Below are positions 1-8,969 of a DNA stretch of 26,382 nucleotides, piece after piece. Both the position numbers and the translations under genes were made by a program. Source of the DNA: Chara braunii (taxonomy: Eukaryota; Streptophyta; Charophyceae; Charales; Characeae); the NCBI GenBank assembly GCA_003427395.1, contig BFEA01000032.1, positions 1,473,655 to 1,500,036 on the forward strand, read 5' to 3'. A model generated the notes under the pieces. It did not search any database. It was not told the DNA's origin and was given only the letters and a program-made list of their open reading frames with translations. Numbering within the stretch: the first letter of the stretch is position 1; each line of letters opens with the position of its first letter.

Positions 1-9
1 TAAGAAGAT

Positions 10-11
<2 letters not shown>

Positions 12-70
<59 letters not shown>
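12..70. repeat. (GA)n microsatellite
   Basis: Uninterrupted GA dinucleotide run of about 59 bases, followed by a purine-rich stretch to about position 115. One of several GA/CT tracts in the window. Confidence 0.95.
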
Positions 71-71
<1 letters not shown>

Positions 72-577
72 GAAGGTGAGGAGGAGGGAAAGGGAACGAG
101 GAGGAAGGAAGAGATCCCCGCCTCCTGGTATCTGCAGCTGCTGCTGCTGAGGCGGCGATGGCCGCCGTGCTGCTGCTGCTGTCCTCGCTTGTTACTGCCG
201 CTGCGCTAGGTCGCTCTGCCGCTGCCCTTCGCTCCTGCGCTAGGAATAGCGCTCAAACGGCGCTCTGGCGCCGACCTTACCGCACCGCGTAGAATACCGG
301 TGGGTCGATGCCTCGAAGTGAGGCGGGATCAGTACTAAGTACTGGTTCGAAGAGGACCGTCAGGCCCAAAGATGATTCAGGTCCAACCGGAGAGCGGCAG
401 CCTCAAACGGCACCGTCAGGCCCAAAGACGAAATGTCATTTGGGCCTGGTCCGTAGTCGGGTCCAAGTTGTGGCCTTTCGGCCTGTTATCCCCCAAGGTC
501 GGGCCTTTAGGCCCTGATGTGTCCCTCTAGCCCTAAGTCGGGTCCAGTAGGATCCGTGTGGCGTCGAAGATGTAACA
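71..577 (-). mobile_element. Partial 3' LTR of the truncated minus-strand Ty3/gypsy element
   Basis: Read on the minus strand, this region follows directly after the integrase/chromodomain frame and a polypurine tract, which is where a 3' LTR belongs. The inferred LTR begins TGTTACATC at 577 (minus strand), preceded by AGTG. Element A has the same AGTG|TG arrangement at 22367-22372. The far end is not identifiable because no second copy lies in the window; it may run past position 1. The region holds short dispersed 'aggcccaaag'-type repeats (about 360-430) and CTG-rich sequence (about 130-185), and no convincing gene. A 44-codon plus-strand frame at 158-292 starts with a signal-peptide-like hydrophobic stretch but is read here as chance within CTG-rich DNA. 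Confidence 0.5.
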
Positions 578-591
578 CACTGCCCCTCTTA
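578..591 (-). other. Polypurine tract of the minus-strand gypsy element
   Basis: On the minus strand this reads AAGAGGGGCAGTG immediately before the inferred LTR start TGTTAC. In LTR retrotransposons such a tract primes plus-strand DNA synthesis. Its place between the pol stop (602-604) and the LTR fits that role. Confidence 0.6.
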
Positions 592-601
592 AAAGACCTA
601 G

Positions 602-1579
602 CTACTTGCGAGGGCGGAGTTGTCTTTCCGATACTGGGATGGGTCGGGTGGGACGAGCTGCGTCCTTAGCAAGACGTCGCTTCTCATAGTCGACGAAGAT
701 AAGGGGTGTAGAAGTCTGCAAACTTGTACTGGAGATCCACCGAGTGTCNTCAGGCGCACATTGCTTGAATGTGACTTTGTACTGCATTGGCTTGTTGCCA
801 TACTTGCGGTGCGTGATGACTCGGTCCACTTCCTGATGTCCGTCCATGGAGGGCGGATCCTGTGATCGACGTCCGGGAAACTCGTCATCTGAAGGTGGCG
901 TGTAGATGGCCAGCTTCGTTGCGTGGAAGACCCGATGCACTGTCAGGTGCGGTGGAATGTTGATCACAAAGGAAGGACCTGCGGGATCGTCTCCAACGGC
1001 AGAAGTGACTTCCCATGGTCCGAACCATTTCGGAAGGAGTTTGCGCAAAACATCCTGCTCGAGCGCAAATTCCTCGGAGAGGACCCAAACAAGGTCTCCC
1101 TCGCGGAAAGGACATGGAAGTCGACGTCGGTTAGCCTGCTGCTGCATGCGGATCTGAGCCTTTTGCATATTTGCGCGGACTTTGATCAGCAAGTCCTGGT
1201 ACTTCCGGACGAAAGCGGGAGAGCAAGGGGCGTCTATGTCGGCAGCCTTTGGCAAAAGGAGATCAGCGAAGATCCGTGCTTTCTCTCCACCATGATGTAA
1301 TACGAATGGTGTGACGCAGATCGCCGGGTGCACCAAAGTGTTATAGGCGAACTCCATGTCAGGAAGCCGGTCAACCCAATCTTTCTGGTCGGGACGGATG
1401 AGTGTACGCAACATCATCTGAGCGGTCTGGTGCGCTCGTTCCGTCTGACCATCCGTCTGCGGGTGTCGAGCCGAGCTCGGTTTCATTGTCGCACCGGACT
1501 CAGCCATGAGGGAAGTCCAAAAGGCTGACATGAAACGAGTATCTCGGTCGCTCACTACAACGAAGAATGTTTCTTCCAC
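602..1579 (-). pseudogene. Ty3/gypsy pol 3' fragment: integrase C-terminal half plus chromodomain (5'-truncated)
   Basis: The minus-strand frame of 325 codons opens inside the integrase catalytic core. The second catalytic Asp (SDRDTRF, residue 11) and catalytic Glu (TDGQTE, residue 47) have the DD35E spacing. A GPY/F-type module (WFGPWEV, about residue 187) follows, then a chromodomain-like segment (EVDRVITHRKYG to about residue 300). The zinc-binding HHCC region and first catalytic Asp are missing. The first codon is GTG, and an in-frame stop lies eight codons upstream (1604-1606), so the copy is cut off near 1580 and is not a gene start. Gag, protease, RT and RNase H are all absent. One ambiguous base (749) falls in the chromodomain. 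The family assignment is firm; the activity is lost. Confidence 0.9.
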
Positions 1580-1736
1580 CGATGAGCAACGACTGGTTAG
1601 CAGTCACACAACAAATCAGAGGATTCTGGCAAGTGGCTCTAAAATGCATCAATGCCCTCTCGCAACAGCTGGCGACATTGGGAATACGAAGTCAACAACT
1701 GTAAATGCGAGACAAAACATGCCAACGGCGAAATAA

Positions 1737-2048
1737 CGGGCAAACCGTGTGCGTCGTGAGTGCCTTGATCTCGAAACACAGCAGTGCGATCGTTCGTACC
1801 TGAACAAATCTAGAGACGACACACGACCTCCACCGCCTAAACGCATTTTCACATGTCGGCATAAGAGCATGAGGGAACTTCTGTCGGGCCATGAGTGCAA
1901 GGACTGCAAACCTTTTTACGATGCTTTGGGGTTAGAAGGGTCTGAAAGGCGGGATCTTGTAAAAGATGGTTCGAGGCACAAGGCGAACAATCGCCTACCT
2001 GACACACCTCCACATTTTCGGGATCTAGGATTCCCTGATTTTAGCTAG
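1737..2048 (+). CDS. Last exon of a COM1/SAE2/CtIP-like DNA end-resection factor (partial)
   Basis: This plus-strand frame of about 103 codons ends at TAG 2046-2048. Its last ~65 residues match the pattern of the CtIP/SAE2 C-terminal domain: a basic lead-in (KRIFTCRHKS), then GHECKDCKPFYDAL with the conserved CxxC (1896-1907), then SRHK (1971-1982), then a TPP..F...GFP ending. In known COM1/CtIP proteins this domain ends with SRHR followed by aromatic residues, PP.TP..FW..GF. It binds DNA and works with MRE11-RAD50-NBS1 to begin resection at double-strand breaks. Oddities: RHR is RHK and the usual FW is FR, so the protein is divergent or the exon is decaying. An in-frame TAA at 1734-1736 closes the frame upstream; a weak candidate splice acceptor is the AG at 1780-1781. 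Earlier exons would lie left of the gypsy stub, possibly outside the window. Confidence 0.7.
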   Translation, partial: RANRVRRECLDLETQQCDRSYLNKSRDDTRPPPPKRIFTCRHKSMRELLSGHECKDCKPFYDALGLEGSERRDLVKDGSRHKANNRLPDTPPHFRDLGFPDFS

Positions 2049-2184
2049 CCTTAACCGATTCCTCGACCAAGCATATATATATATATATATATACCCTCGT
2101 TTGTTGACCATTTGGACCTTTCAGCCTACGTTTTACCAGATACCTTTCATTGCCAATATCTATATATATATATATAGATATATT
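2049..2184. repeat. 3' flank of the CtIP-like exon with two (TA)n tracts
   Basis: TA microsatellites lie at about 2073-2093 and 2156-2183 in the short stretch between the exon's stop and the LTR. Element A's left edge directly abuts the second tract and its right edge abuts another TA tract at 23615. The insertion was therefore into TA-rich DNA, which blurs any target-site duplication. Confidence 0.85.
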
Positions 2185-3388
2185 TGATAATCCGTCCGGA
2201 CATGGACTGAAACACACAGCTGATTTATGAGTTTTGCTCATAGACTGAATGCCCTACTGAGTTCCTGCTTGCTAAGTCCCTGTGTGTGTGTGCATGTTGG
2301 ACTGCATGTCTGTCTGAGTGTTGGTTCGTATGAGTGTGTGTATGGCCCGCCAGGGCACTTGTTCGTTCGTTGGGCCCTCAGGGCCGGTACTTACCTGTGG
2401 CCGTGGCTTTGAAGGGCTACAGCAGGGAAAAAGCACTCAAGTAGCGGGTAGGCCGGTACCGCACCCGGCGGGGGGGTAAATATGCAGGTACCGGAGGCGA
2501 AGCAGAAGAAGACAAAAGTGGCAGTTTTAGAGGCCGGTAGTGTAGGCTAGGTCTAGCGGGTACCGGTCTGAATCTAGGGCCTGTAGGGGCAATATCAGAG
2601 TCTGCAATGATGTTTCCCTCCAAAAGAGGAAGAGGTACCGGTTGCATGGGAAGGCCCGCGGCCTGGAAGTCACCGCCCAAGAGGCAAAGCAGGCCGCTAT
2701 ATCTTTAGGCCGGGCGGAAGACCCGGCCTTTTTTTCGGTGTGCAAGTTTGGCGACACACTGGTGGAGCGCTGGCTGGAGCAGCGCTGCTGGGGAGGAAGG
2801 AGAAGGACATAAGGGAGGAAGGAGGAAGGAGGAAGGAAGGGGGAGGAGCGCCAGGGGTACTTACCTGGCTATGGTGGCGGCCATCTTCATCACTTTGGTG
2901 GGCGCAGCGGCAGGGAGTCCCCAACTGAGGAGAGCTACACCAAGAGGCTTCAAGACAGGGTTGGGCATGGCGGCCTGAGCTAGAGCAGCCATAGCTGCTT
3001 TGGGTTGTCCTTTGGACATTTGGGCAAGGCCTAATAGTCCACTATAGCCTCGGCCTATGAGAGTGAAGAGTGAGGGGAGGCGGTCATGGCTATGGTGCAC
3101 CTGAAGTGATACCTGCAGTAGAAGAGGAACTCGGATATTGATTCTGGATCAGTCATTCAACATTGTATTATTATTTCTTGTATGAATAAGAGAAGAGGGA
3201 GATAAGGAGGAGGAGATTGTTGGGCGAAGAAGAAGAGCCTTGTCATTGTCTTTGCTGGTGTACATCTTCTTCTTCTTCTTCTTCTAATCCTCTCTCCCTC
3301 CTCTCAAGTTCATTCATTTCTTTCTGCAATTGGATAGCATTGTACTTTTCGGTGGATGTGTATCTCGAAATTGGCCAGGGTTATAACA
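2185..3388 (+). repeat. 5' LTR of element A
   Basis: Starts TGATAATCC and ends TATAACA, and aligns along its length with 22371-23614. Shared landmarks include 'tagactgaatgccctact', a TG microsatellite, several GGTACCGG-type motifs, a GGAGGAAGG-rich stretch and a TTC-repeat near the end. The spurious short frames inside it are not conserved between copies as proteins. No TATA box is convincing; 'gaataagagaag' near 3183 is a weak poly-A signal candidate. Confidence 0.93.
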
Positions 3389-3389
3389 T

Positions 3390-3401
3390 TGGTATCAGAG
3401 C
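3390..3401 (+). other. Primer-binding site complementary to initiator-Met tRNA
   Basis: TGGTATCAGAGC lies one base after the LTR end. This is the standard plant retrotransposon primer site complementary to the 3' end of tRNA-iMet. It fixes both the LTR boundary and the element's orientation. Confidence 0.95.
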
Positions 3402-4679
3402 GGATTCTACTTGCTGGTGAGAGTTGACTTTGCTGCCCTAACCCTAACCTAACTGGTTGAGGGCAACACTCAGCGTGGCTAAGGGAAGCTGCCCCCACCC
3501 GATTAGGTCATGTAGGGTCGACATAGAACCTAACCAGGTTGTTTGAGAGTGAGATTAGGGTGGCGAGACATTTCAAGGAGACTGCATGCGGCGATTTGAC
3601 AGAGGCGACAGTGAGAGGCACTCGCACCTGGAATCTGATTCAAGGGAGACACTTGGCAACTTAAGGGCTGCCCTCAAGTAGGCGAGCTTGAGGGTCAGCG
3701 GCCACTCAACATCTACGGACTGCAAGTTGCTACTTTGTTCTTCAGCATTGACAGGGGATCCGGTGTTGCACTTTGGTGTTGAAGTCAGACCCTCCTAGAA
3801 GATATGTAGGGGTAGCGTTAGAGGGATCAGGAGGACCACATGAGAGGGGGGTTGAGTTCTATTCATCTCGAAGCTCAAGGCGACTCAGGTAAGTGCCGTG
3901 CACCTACGGGATGCCCATGTATGTGTGTATGGTATTGATTGTCCTGCTGGGGTACTATGGGTTTATTTTCCTACTCCTTTAGGGTCTTGATTGTATGACT
4001 GAATGCATGTGATCTACCTACTCACCTGATGGATGGAGAATGAAGTATCTTGACCTAAATGCCGAGTCTTTCTACAGTGCTTTGTTTTTTCATCTCTGAA
4101 CAAATTGTAGTCTGTAGGTTCTGCCAGAAGTTGAAAATTCATTTTTCAGTGCAGTAAAGACTGAGCTAAGTTCATGTGGAACTCCTCATGGTTGGGACCT
4201 GGTTGAGACCTACGTGGGACCCCTGGGACCCAGGGGGACCGGACCCAAACAAGAAGAGTCTCTGGACCCAAATCAGTTAGCCATTGACCTTTTGTCTTCT
4301 TGGCTGGGATACGAAGTCATTCTTCTTGGATTATGACACCCACTGCCGAGGGGATCTTGGCTAAGACGTTTCGCATGTCTTTTTGGATTGCACTGTCCAT
4401 GGCTTGACTCGCGCCTTATAAACCACTCAATTCTCCATTGTTGCATTTAGTCACTCGTTGTCTGATTTGCTGTACGGTAACGAAGCTGGTCAGACTGGAC
4501 TCGAGAGGACCTCGTATGCAGTCTTATCAGACTGGGTCGCTGGATCAGACCTCTCGTCGGAACTTGTTTGTCTTTCTTTGATCTGCTGCTCTCTACTCCC
4601 AAATGAAAAGTTGCTCCGGCTAGGAGTTCTACATTCTCTTCTCTGAGCTTTTCAGTTTGTTTCTCTGAGTTCATTTCCG
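3402..4679 (+). other. Untranslated leader of element A
   Basis: About 1.3 kb between the primer site and the first plausible gag ATG, with no credible reading frame. It includes a short telomere-like CCCTAACCCTAACC near 3437 and a run of GGGACC motifs at 4191-4280. The latter contains an 8-bp inverted repeat (CCCCTGGG a CCCAGGGG, about 4217-4233). Retroelement leaders usually carry packaging and dimerisation signals, so this hairpin is a candidate, by inference only. Confidence 0.7.
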
Positions 4680-6478
4680 ATGCCCATGGAGACTCGCAGC
4701 CAAAAAGAAGAGAGAGAGAGGAGGGAGAGAGAAAAGGGAAAGAGGGAAAGTGACCGTCTGAAGTGGGCAAGGACTGGGAAAATGAGTGTTTGTCCAAGTG
4801 AGAGGGGGAGTGAACCTCTTGAGATTCTAATTGGTTCTTTGACTGACTGGCGACTCTCTGACCCATCTGTCAACACTAACGGTCCAGTAATGGCTCAGCT
4901 AACTTCAGTTCAATGGCGGACCTTGTTAGATGCAGTCAATGATGCTGAAAAACCATATCTACATCATTCTTAGATAGTACAATCAAAAGGGAACAGGAGG
5001 CAGAGAATGAGAGGAAGGAACCCTTGCTGAAAAGGCAAGTGGCCATCCTAGAGACTGTTCCATCACTGACTGAAGAGCGGTGTGGGGAACAGTTGCAGTC
5101 TATACTCACTGCCCTTGTTCAAGTCAGGAACCTTGAGGATCATACCACTCAGATTGCTGAAGACTTTGCAAAGTTGCAGACACTTCAAGATGATCTGACT
5201 GATATGATCGGCAAGTACCATGAATTGACAAAGGAGGTGGTTGAGCTACGACAAGCCCAAATGGTCAACCCTCTTCCTCTACCCCTTGGATCTGAAGCTG
5301 CAATCGAAAATACCTCTGCCTCTCTCACCGTCTCTTCTTCCTTGAATGTGTTGGCAACCCCTTCGGGACTTGCAACAGGTGCAGATTCCGTTGTTGCTGT
5401 GACCAGCAACGAGGCCGTGAATTCTGCAACTGTTGCAGCCCCAAGGTTGAAACCAGCAGGTGTTGGTCCTAGCTACGCTGGTCCCTATGTGGACCGAAAG
5501 GCGGTACAAATACCATCTAAGTACGACGACAAGGAAGACATTGAGTCCTGGATTGGCTCCATGAGGGCCTGCTTTGAGATTCTGGGAACTCAACCTGAGA
5601 TCCAGGCGGTGCTCATGAAAATGAATATCGAGCTGGTCGGACAAGGCTTCCTAGAAGTCCAAGCGACGCGGGCTGGGTTCCAAAAGACTGCACTAGCCAA
5701 ATGGCTTAGGACCACCCCGGTTGCCTCCCTCGAGGATCTCCTTATCTCACAATATCAGGATCCACATGCTGCGGCTAGGGCAAGAATCCAACTTGACAAA
5801 GTCAAGCGCAGCAAGTAAACAGGCTCCATGAAAAACCTGCAAACCTATCTAGCAAGATGTTCGCTACTCCTGGTTTGGAATTGACTGCTCAATCTTGCTT
5901 AGATGTGGTTAAGGACGCGGTTCCAACTAACTTCACTAATCGTCTCGGTAGGGACTACATTGCATACACTGACTGACTCACCTTAATGAAGGACATAGTC
6001 AGTTGGGAGGTTGTAGACCTCGTTAGCACGACAGGCAGCAAAAGCCTATGGGCGGCAAACAGTTCAAGGGCGGCAGACGTTTTGCTGTGCATGACCTATT
6101 GGAGGACGAAGAAGAAGCCGATGCGGATGACCCCACTCTTGGTGCCAACCAAGAACAGGACTCCGATACAGCTTGTTCTTCAGCCCATAAGTCCGATGCA
6201 AATAAAGAAGCAGAAAAATTTTCTGCCTTAAAAAAATTGCCATTACCAAGGGACCGAATCGGAGTGCCGGGAAGAATTATGTTCAACTTCCCAAGGGAGT
6301 CAAAATCCCACCTTAACCGGAGGATGCGTCTACCAAACCTTGGTTTGACCTCCGGATCACTTAGAATGACGGGCGGGGCAGACTCAAGAAAGGGGTTTGT
6401 CTGCATTGCCAAAAACCAAACCATAAGGTTCAGGACTGTTATACGCTGCAGGGAAACCAAAATCGGGCGAAGAGTTAG
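4680..6478 (+). pseudogene. gag (capsid/nucleocapsid) of element A, disrupted
   Basis: The likely start is the ATG at 4680, opening a charged, Arg/Glu-rich N-terminus. A frameshift near 4946-4952 moves into the main frame (to 5818), which has a helical stretch (about 4980-5250), a Ser/Thr/Ala-rich linker, and a capsid-like segment with IESWIGSMRACFE (about 5540-5578) and LAKWLRTTPV...FED/LEDLL-type motifs typical of Ty3/gypsy Gag. That frame stops at TAA 5816. Recognisable Gag sequence continues in other frames past a further shift near 5857, a TGA at 5974-5976, and an acidic segment from 6048. A classic zinc knuckle C-x2-C-x4-H-x4-C (first Cys 6398, last Cys 6437-6439) closes the nucleocapsid. 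At least four frame changes and several stops make it non-functional. Confidence 0.82.
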
Positions 6479-7296
6479 TTTCAGCAAACTCTACAACAGG
6501 GGAGTCCGGTTCTGTTAAAAAGCAGCAACCCTCTCTTGCAGCCCAACCATCTGCTAAAGACAAGGCTAAGGTAAGCAATGTTTTGTATGACGAGCCTTGT
6601 AAGGAGTCTGGGGTAGTCGACTTTCACTACCACTTGAAGCATTGGGCTGAGATGAAACAGCAGCGTGCCCAGGAAACTGTAAAGTTGATTTTCTTCAAAC
6701 TCCTCATAAACCACCGCTATCTCCGTGTTCTGGTTGACTGTGGTGCTACGGCTAATTTCATGTCACCACACGGGATACGCAAGGTGGGTTTGGGGATGAA
6801 GCAAGTGACCTTGCAGAACCCTTGTCGAACCCAAGTTGGCAACAAGGAAGTTGTCTCTTCCACGCATGCAGTCAAAGGTGTACGCACTACCTTTCACAAA
6901 GGCAAGACTGTCACCCACGCATTGAACTTCTTTATCCTCGACAAGTGCCCCTTCGACGCTGTCCTTGGCTTGGGCTGGCTGCAGTCTCAAAGCGAATGGA
7001 CCAAGAGGAAGGAGTCACTCTTCATGGTCAAAGATGCTCAGGGGAACGAACTTTTTGTCCTCTTGGATGAGGAGCGCGAATCCCCAATGACTTTTCTAAA
7101 TGCGTTGAAGTTTTGCAAGAGGGGGCGCAAGCACAAAGAGGACGAACACTTGTATGTTGCCTTTGTTCATCTTGCCCATGTGCTTTCTACTTTTACGGTG
7201 AGTCCTACAATTACCTCAACTAGTGAATCTATATTGCTCAAAATGATCTTACTTCAAATTTTGCCGTATCTATACGTGACCTGCAACCAGATCTAG
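6457..7296 (+). pseudogene. Aspartic protease region of element A
   Basis: An open frame, readable from about 6457 after a shift following the zinc knuckle, runs to TAG 7294-7296. The active-site signature LVDCGATANF (Asp codon at 6736) corresponds to the usual D-[ST]-G-A of retroviral-type proteases, with Cys in the second position. The second conserved region FDAVLGLGWL lies at 6952-6981. In Ty3/gypsy elements this enzyme cleaves the Gag-Pol precursor and acts as a dimer. The module itself is unbroken, but it is cut off from gag upstream and from RT downstream by frame changes. After about 7200 the frame leaves homologous sequence and the true continuation switches frame near 7257. Confidence 0.83.
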
Positions 7297-7682
7297 GTGA
7301 TCCCTTCGTTGATCCTCCATCCCCACCGGTTCCACCAAACATCCAAAACCTACTTGATCGGTTTCCAGAAATGCTGGCCGAGCCACGTGGAGTCCCCACG
7401 CAACCGGTCCGACACACCATCGAGTTGGTCGAGGGTGATGTTCCTCCAAAGGGCTGCGTGTACCGTACGGGACCCGACGACTTGGAGGAACTCCGGCGAC
7501 AGATCGATGAGATGATTGACAAAGGGTGGATCAAACCTAGCGAATCTGAATTTGGTGCTCCTGTTTTGTTTGTGCCTAAAAAAGGGAGGCAAACTCCGCA
7601 TGTGTATTGATTACCGCGGTCTAAGCCGCATCACAAGAAAGAACACCTACCCTTTGCCCCGCATAGATGACCTGCTGGATGC
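7257..7682 (+). pseudogene. Reverse transcriptase N-terminal part of element A, cut by element B
   Basis: From 7257 one frame reads a linker and the start of RT (PVRHTIELVEGDVPPKG, then [20 protein letters not shown]). A frameshift at the A-rich run near 7577-7583 moves to the next frame, which continues [20 protein letters not shown] and PRIDDLLDA. These are the conserved RT fingers motifs ([10 protein letters not shown]-like and RMCVDYRALN-like). The sequence then stops matching RT at 7683, where element B begins. The rest of RT resumes at 19716. Catalytic residues are not in this part. Confidence 0.9.
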
Positions 7683-7686
7683 TGTC

Positions 7687-7713
7687 GGGCGACCGAAGGC
7701 CAGTCGGTCGCCC
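7687..7713. repeat. Terminal palindrome at element B's left end
   Basis: A perfect 10-bp inverted repeat, GGGCGACCGA and TCGGTCGCCC, separated by 7 bases, starts four bases inside the repeat. The second LTR carries a decayed form at about 14428-14454. It could be a protein-binding or integration-end signal; this is inference. Confidence 0.85.
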
Positions 7714-8689
7714 TAATATCGGCAGATTGACCCTTAGAAAAGTTGTCTGAGAGGGAATCGGCCGGGACTTTTGTCCGACCGGTTGGGAAAAATTAGGGGT
7801 ACCTCGGACACCCATAAAATTTGATATGACGACCGCTGAGACTAACCCTTAAAATTACCGAGGGAAACCGCCGTCTCTAACGCGCTGGTGCCTACCTATT
7901 TCCGCCCGCTCACCGAAATTGCGGGCCGCGAGACGGTGATTTGAAAGTAGGTCTTCACAAAGTCTATTTACGTAGCGCAATTGGCGTGGGAATAAAACCT
8001 CAGAATTTAATTATTTTTAATGTTAAAATTAAAAATGGCAAAAAGAAGTAAGAACAGTAGGAGGAAAGAGAAAAACAGAATATTCCTAAATTTCTTTATT
8101 TTCCACGGCATTTAACTCTGAGGGAGACACCCTCGTTATTTGACGTTTCCGACAATGAAATCAAAAACAAACGAAAGGATTAAAAATGGTAAAAGAGAAA
8201 AGAAACAAAAGAATTTCGGCTATTTATGTGAGATCCCTCGGAATTTATTTTTTGTAAGATTAACGTTTATTTATATTATTCCAGACAATAAAATTAAGAA
8301 AGGCAAAAAATAAATAAAGATGCTAAGGAGGAGGGGAACTAATGATTATTACTCGTATGGTCTAATTTCGCTTGGATTATCCGTCATCGACTCTGACCCC
8401 CGGATTGAACGTTTTCTCTGGATTCTAACAATTTTCACTATTCCCCGATGAGCGTGATTTTCCGTGTCGCCTTCCTGATTTACCTGATTACCAACTTTAC
8501 TGAGACGGAGTGTTCCGAGGATGGGGGCCGCCTGGCCAGCGTGGGTTAGTGCTACTTTGGACCGACAGTAGGACTTTTGTATTTGGTACGGACACGTGGA
8601 TTCGCGGAGGTTCGGTATTGGTGCGGAGTTGCTGTATCCGACGATCCCGGGCGTGTTTCTGGTTCAGCATGAGTCCGACACCAGCGTAC

Positions 8690-8969
8690 TTCAGGTTCGG
8701 ACATATCAGCGCGATTTATTATCAGGTTCGGAACCACCACAACGAGTTATTTCAGGTTAGGGGACACTATGGTGATTTACCTTCTGACGACAACGGCAGT
8801 TGTTTCAAGTTCGGCACCCTCAAATTTCAGGTTCAGCACCATCATGACGCTTTATTTCAAGTTCAGAACCGCTGCGGTGATTTATTTTTGGGACTGGGAT
8901 TTCCACGGCGATTTATTTCAAGTTCGGACCCTTGGCGATAAATTATTTCAGGCTCGGAACTCTCGCTAC
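8690..8969 (+). repeat. 30-bp tandem repeat in upstream LTR of element B
   Basis: About nine degenerate units with the pattern TTCAGGTTCGGAACC followed by CGATTTAT, most 30-31 bases long. Because the period is a multiple of three, a frame from 8510 (GTG start) to 8941 stays open for 143 codons and repeats a ten-residue motif (for example FQVQNRCGDL). I read this as a minisatellite, not a gene: there is no ATG start and most substitutions between the two LTR copies change amino acids. Confidence 0.85.

Noticed and set aside
158-292. A 44-residue frame beginning with a signal-peptide-like hydrophobic run
   Set aside because: It lies in CTG-rich sequence inside the presumed LTR, reads against the element, and has no further domain.
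923-1300. Plus-strand frame of 125 codons
   Set aside because: Antisense shadow of the integrase/chromodomain frame at 602-1579, which has clear catalytic motifs.
2417-2757. Frames of 76-104 codons on either strand of element A's LTRs, also at 22604-22971
   Set aside because: They fall in LTR sequence, have no domain, and vary in length and start between the two LTRs.
8510-8941. A 143-codon gene conserved in two copies
   Set aside because: It starts at GTG, is built from a 30-bp minisatellite, and its differences between LTR copies are mostly amino-acid changing. Presence in both LTRs is expected for any LTR sequence.
8690-8969. A CRISPR-like array (30-bp repeats)
   Set aside because: The units are contiguous and degenerate, with no spacers, and the context is a eukaryotic retrotransposon.
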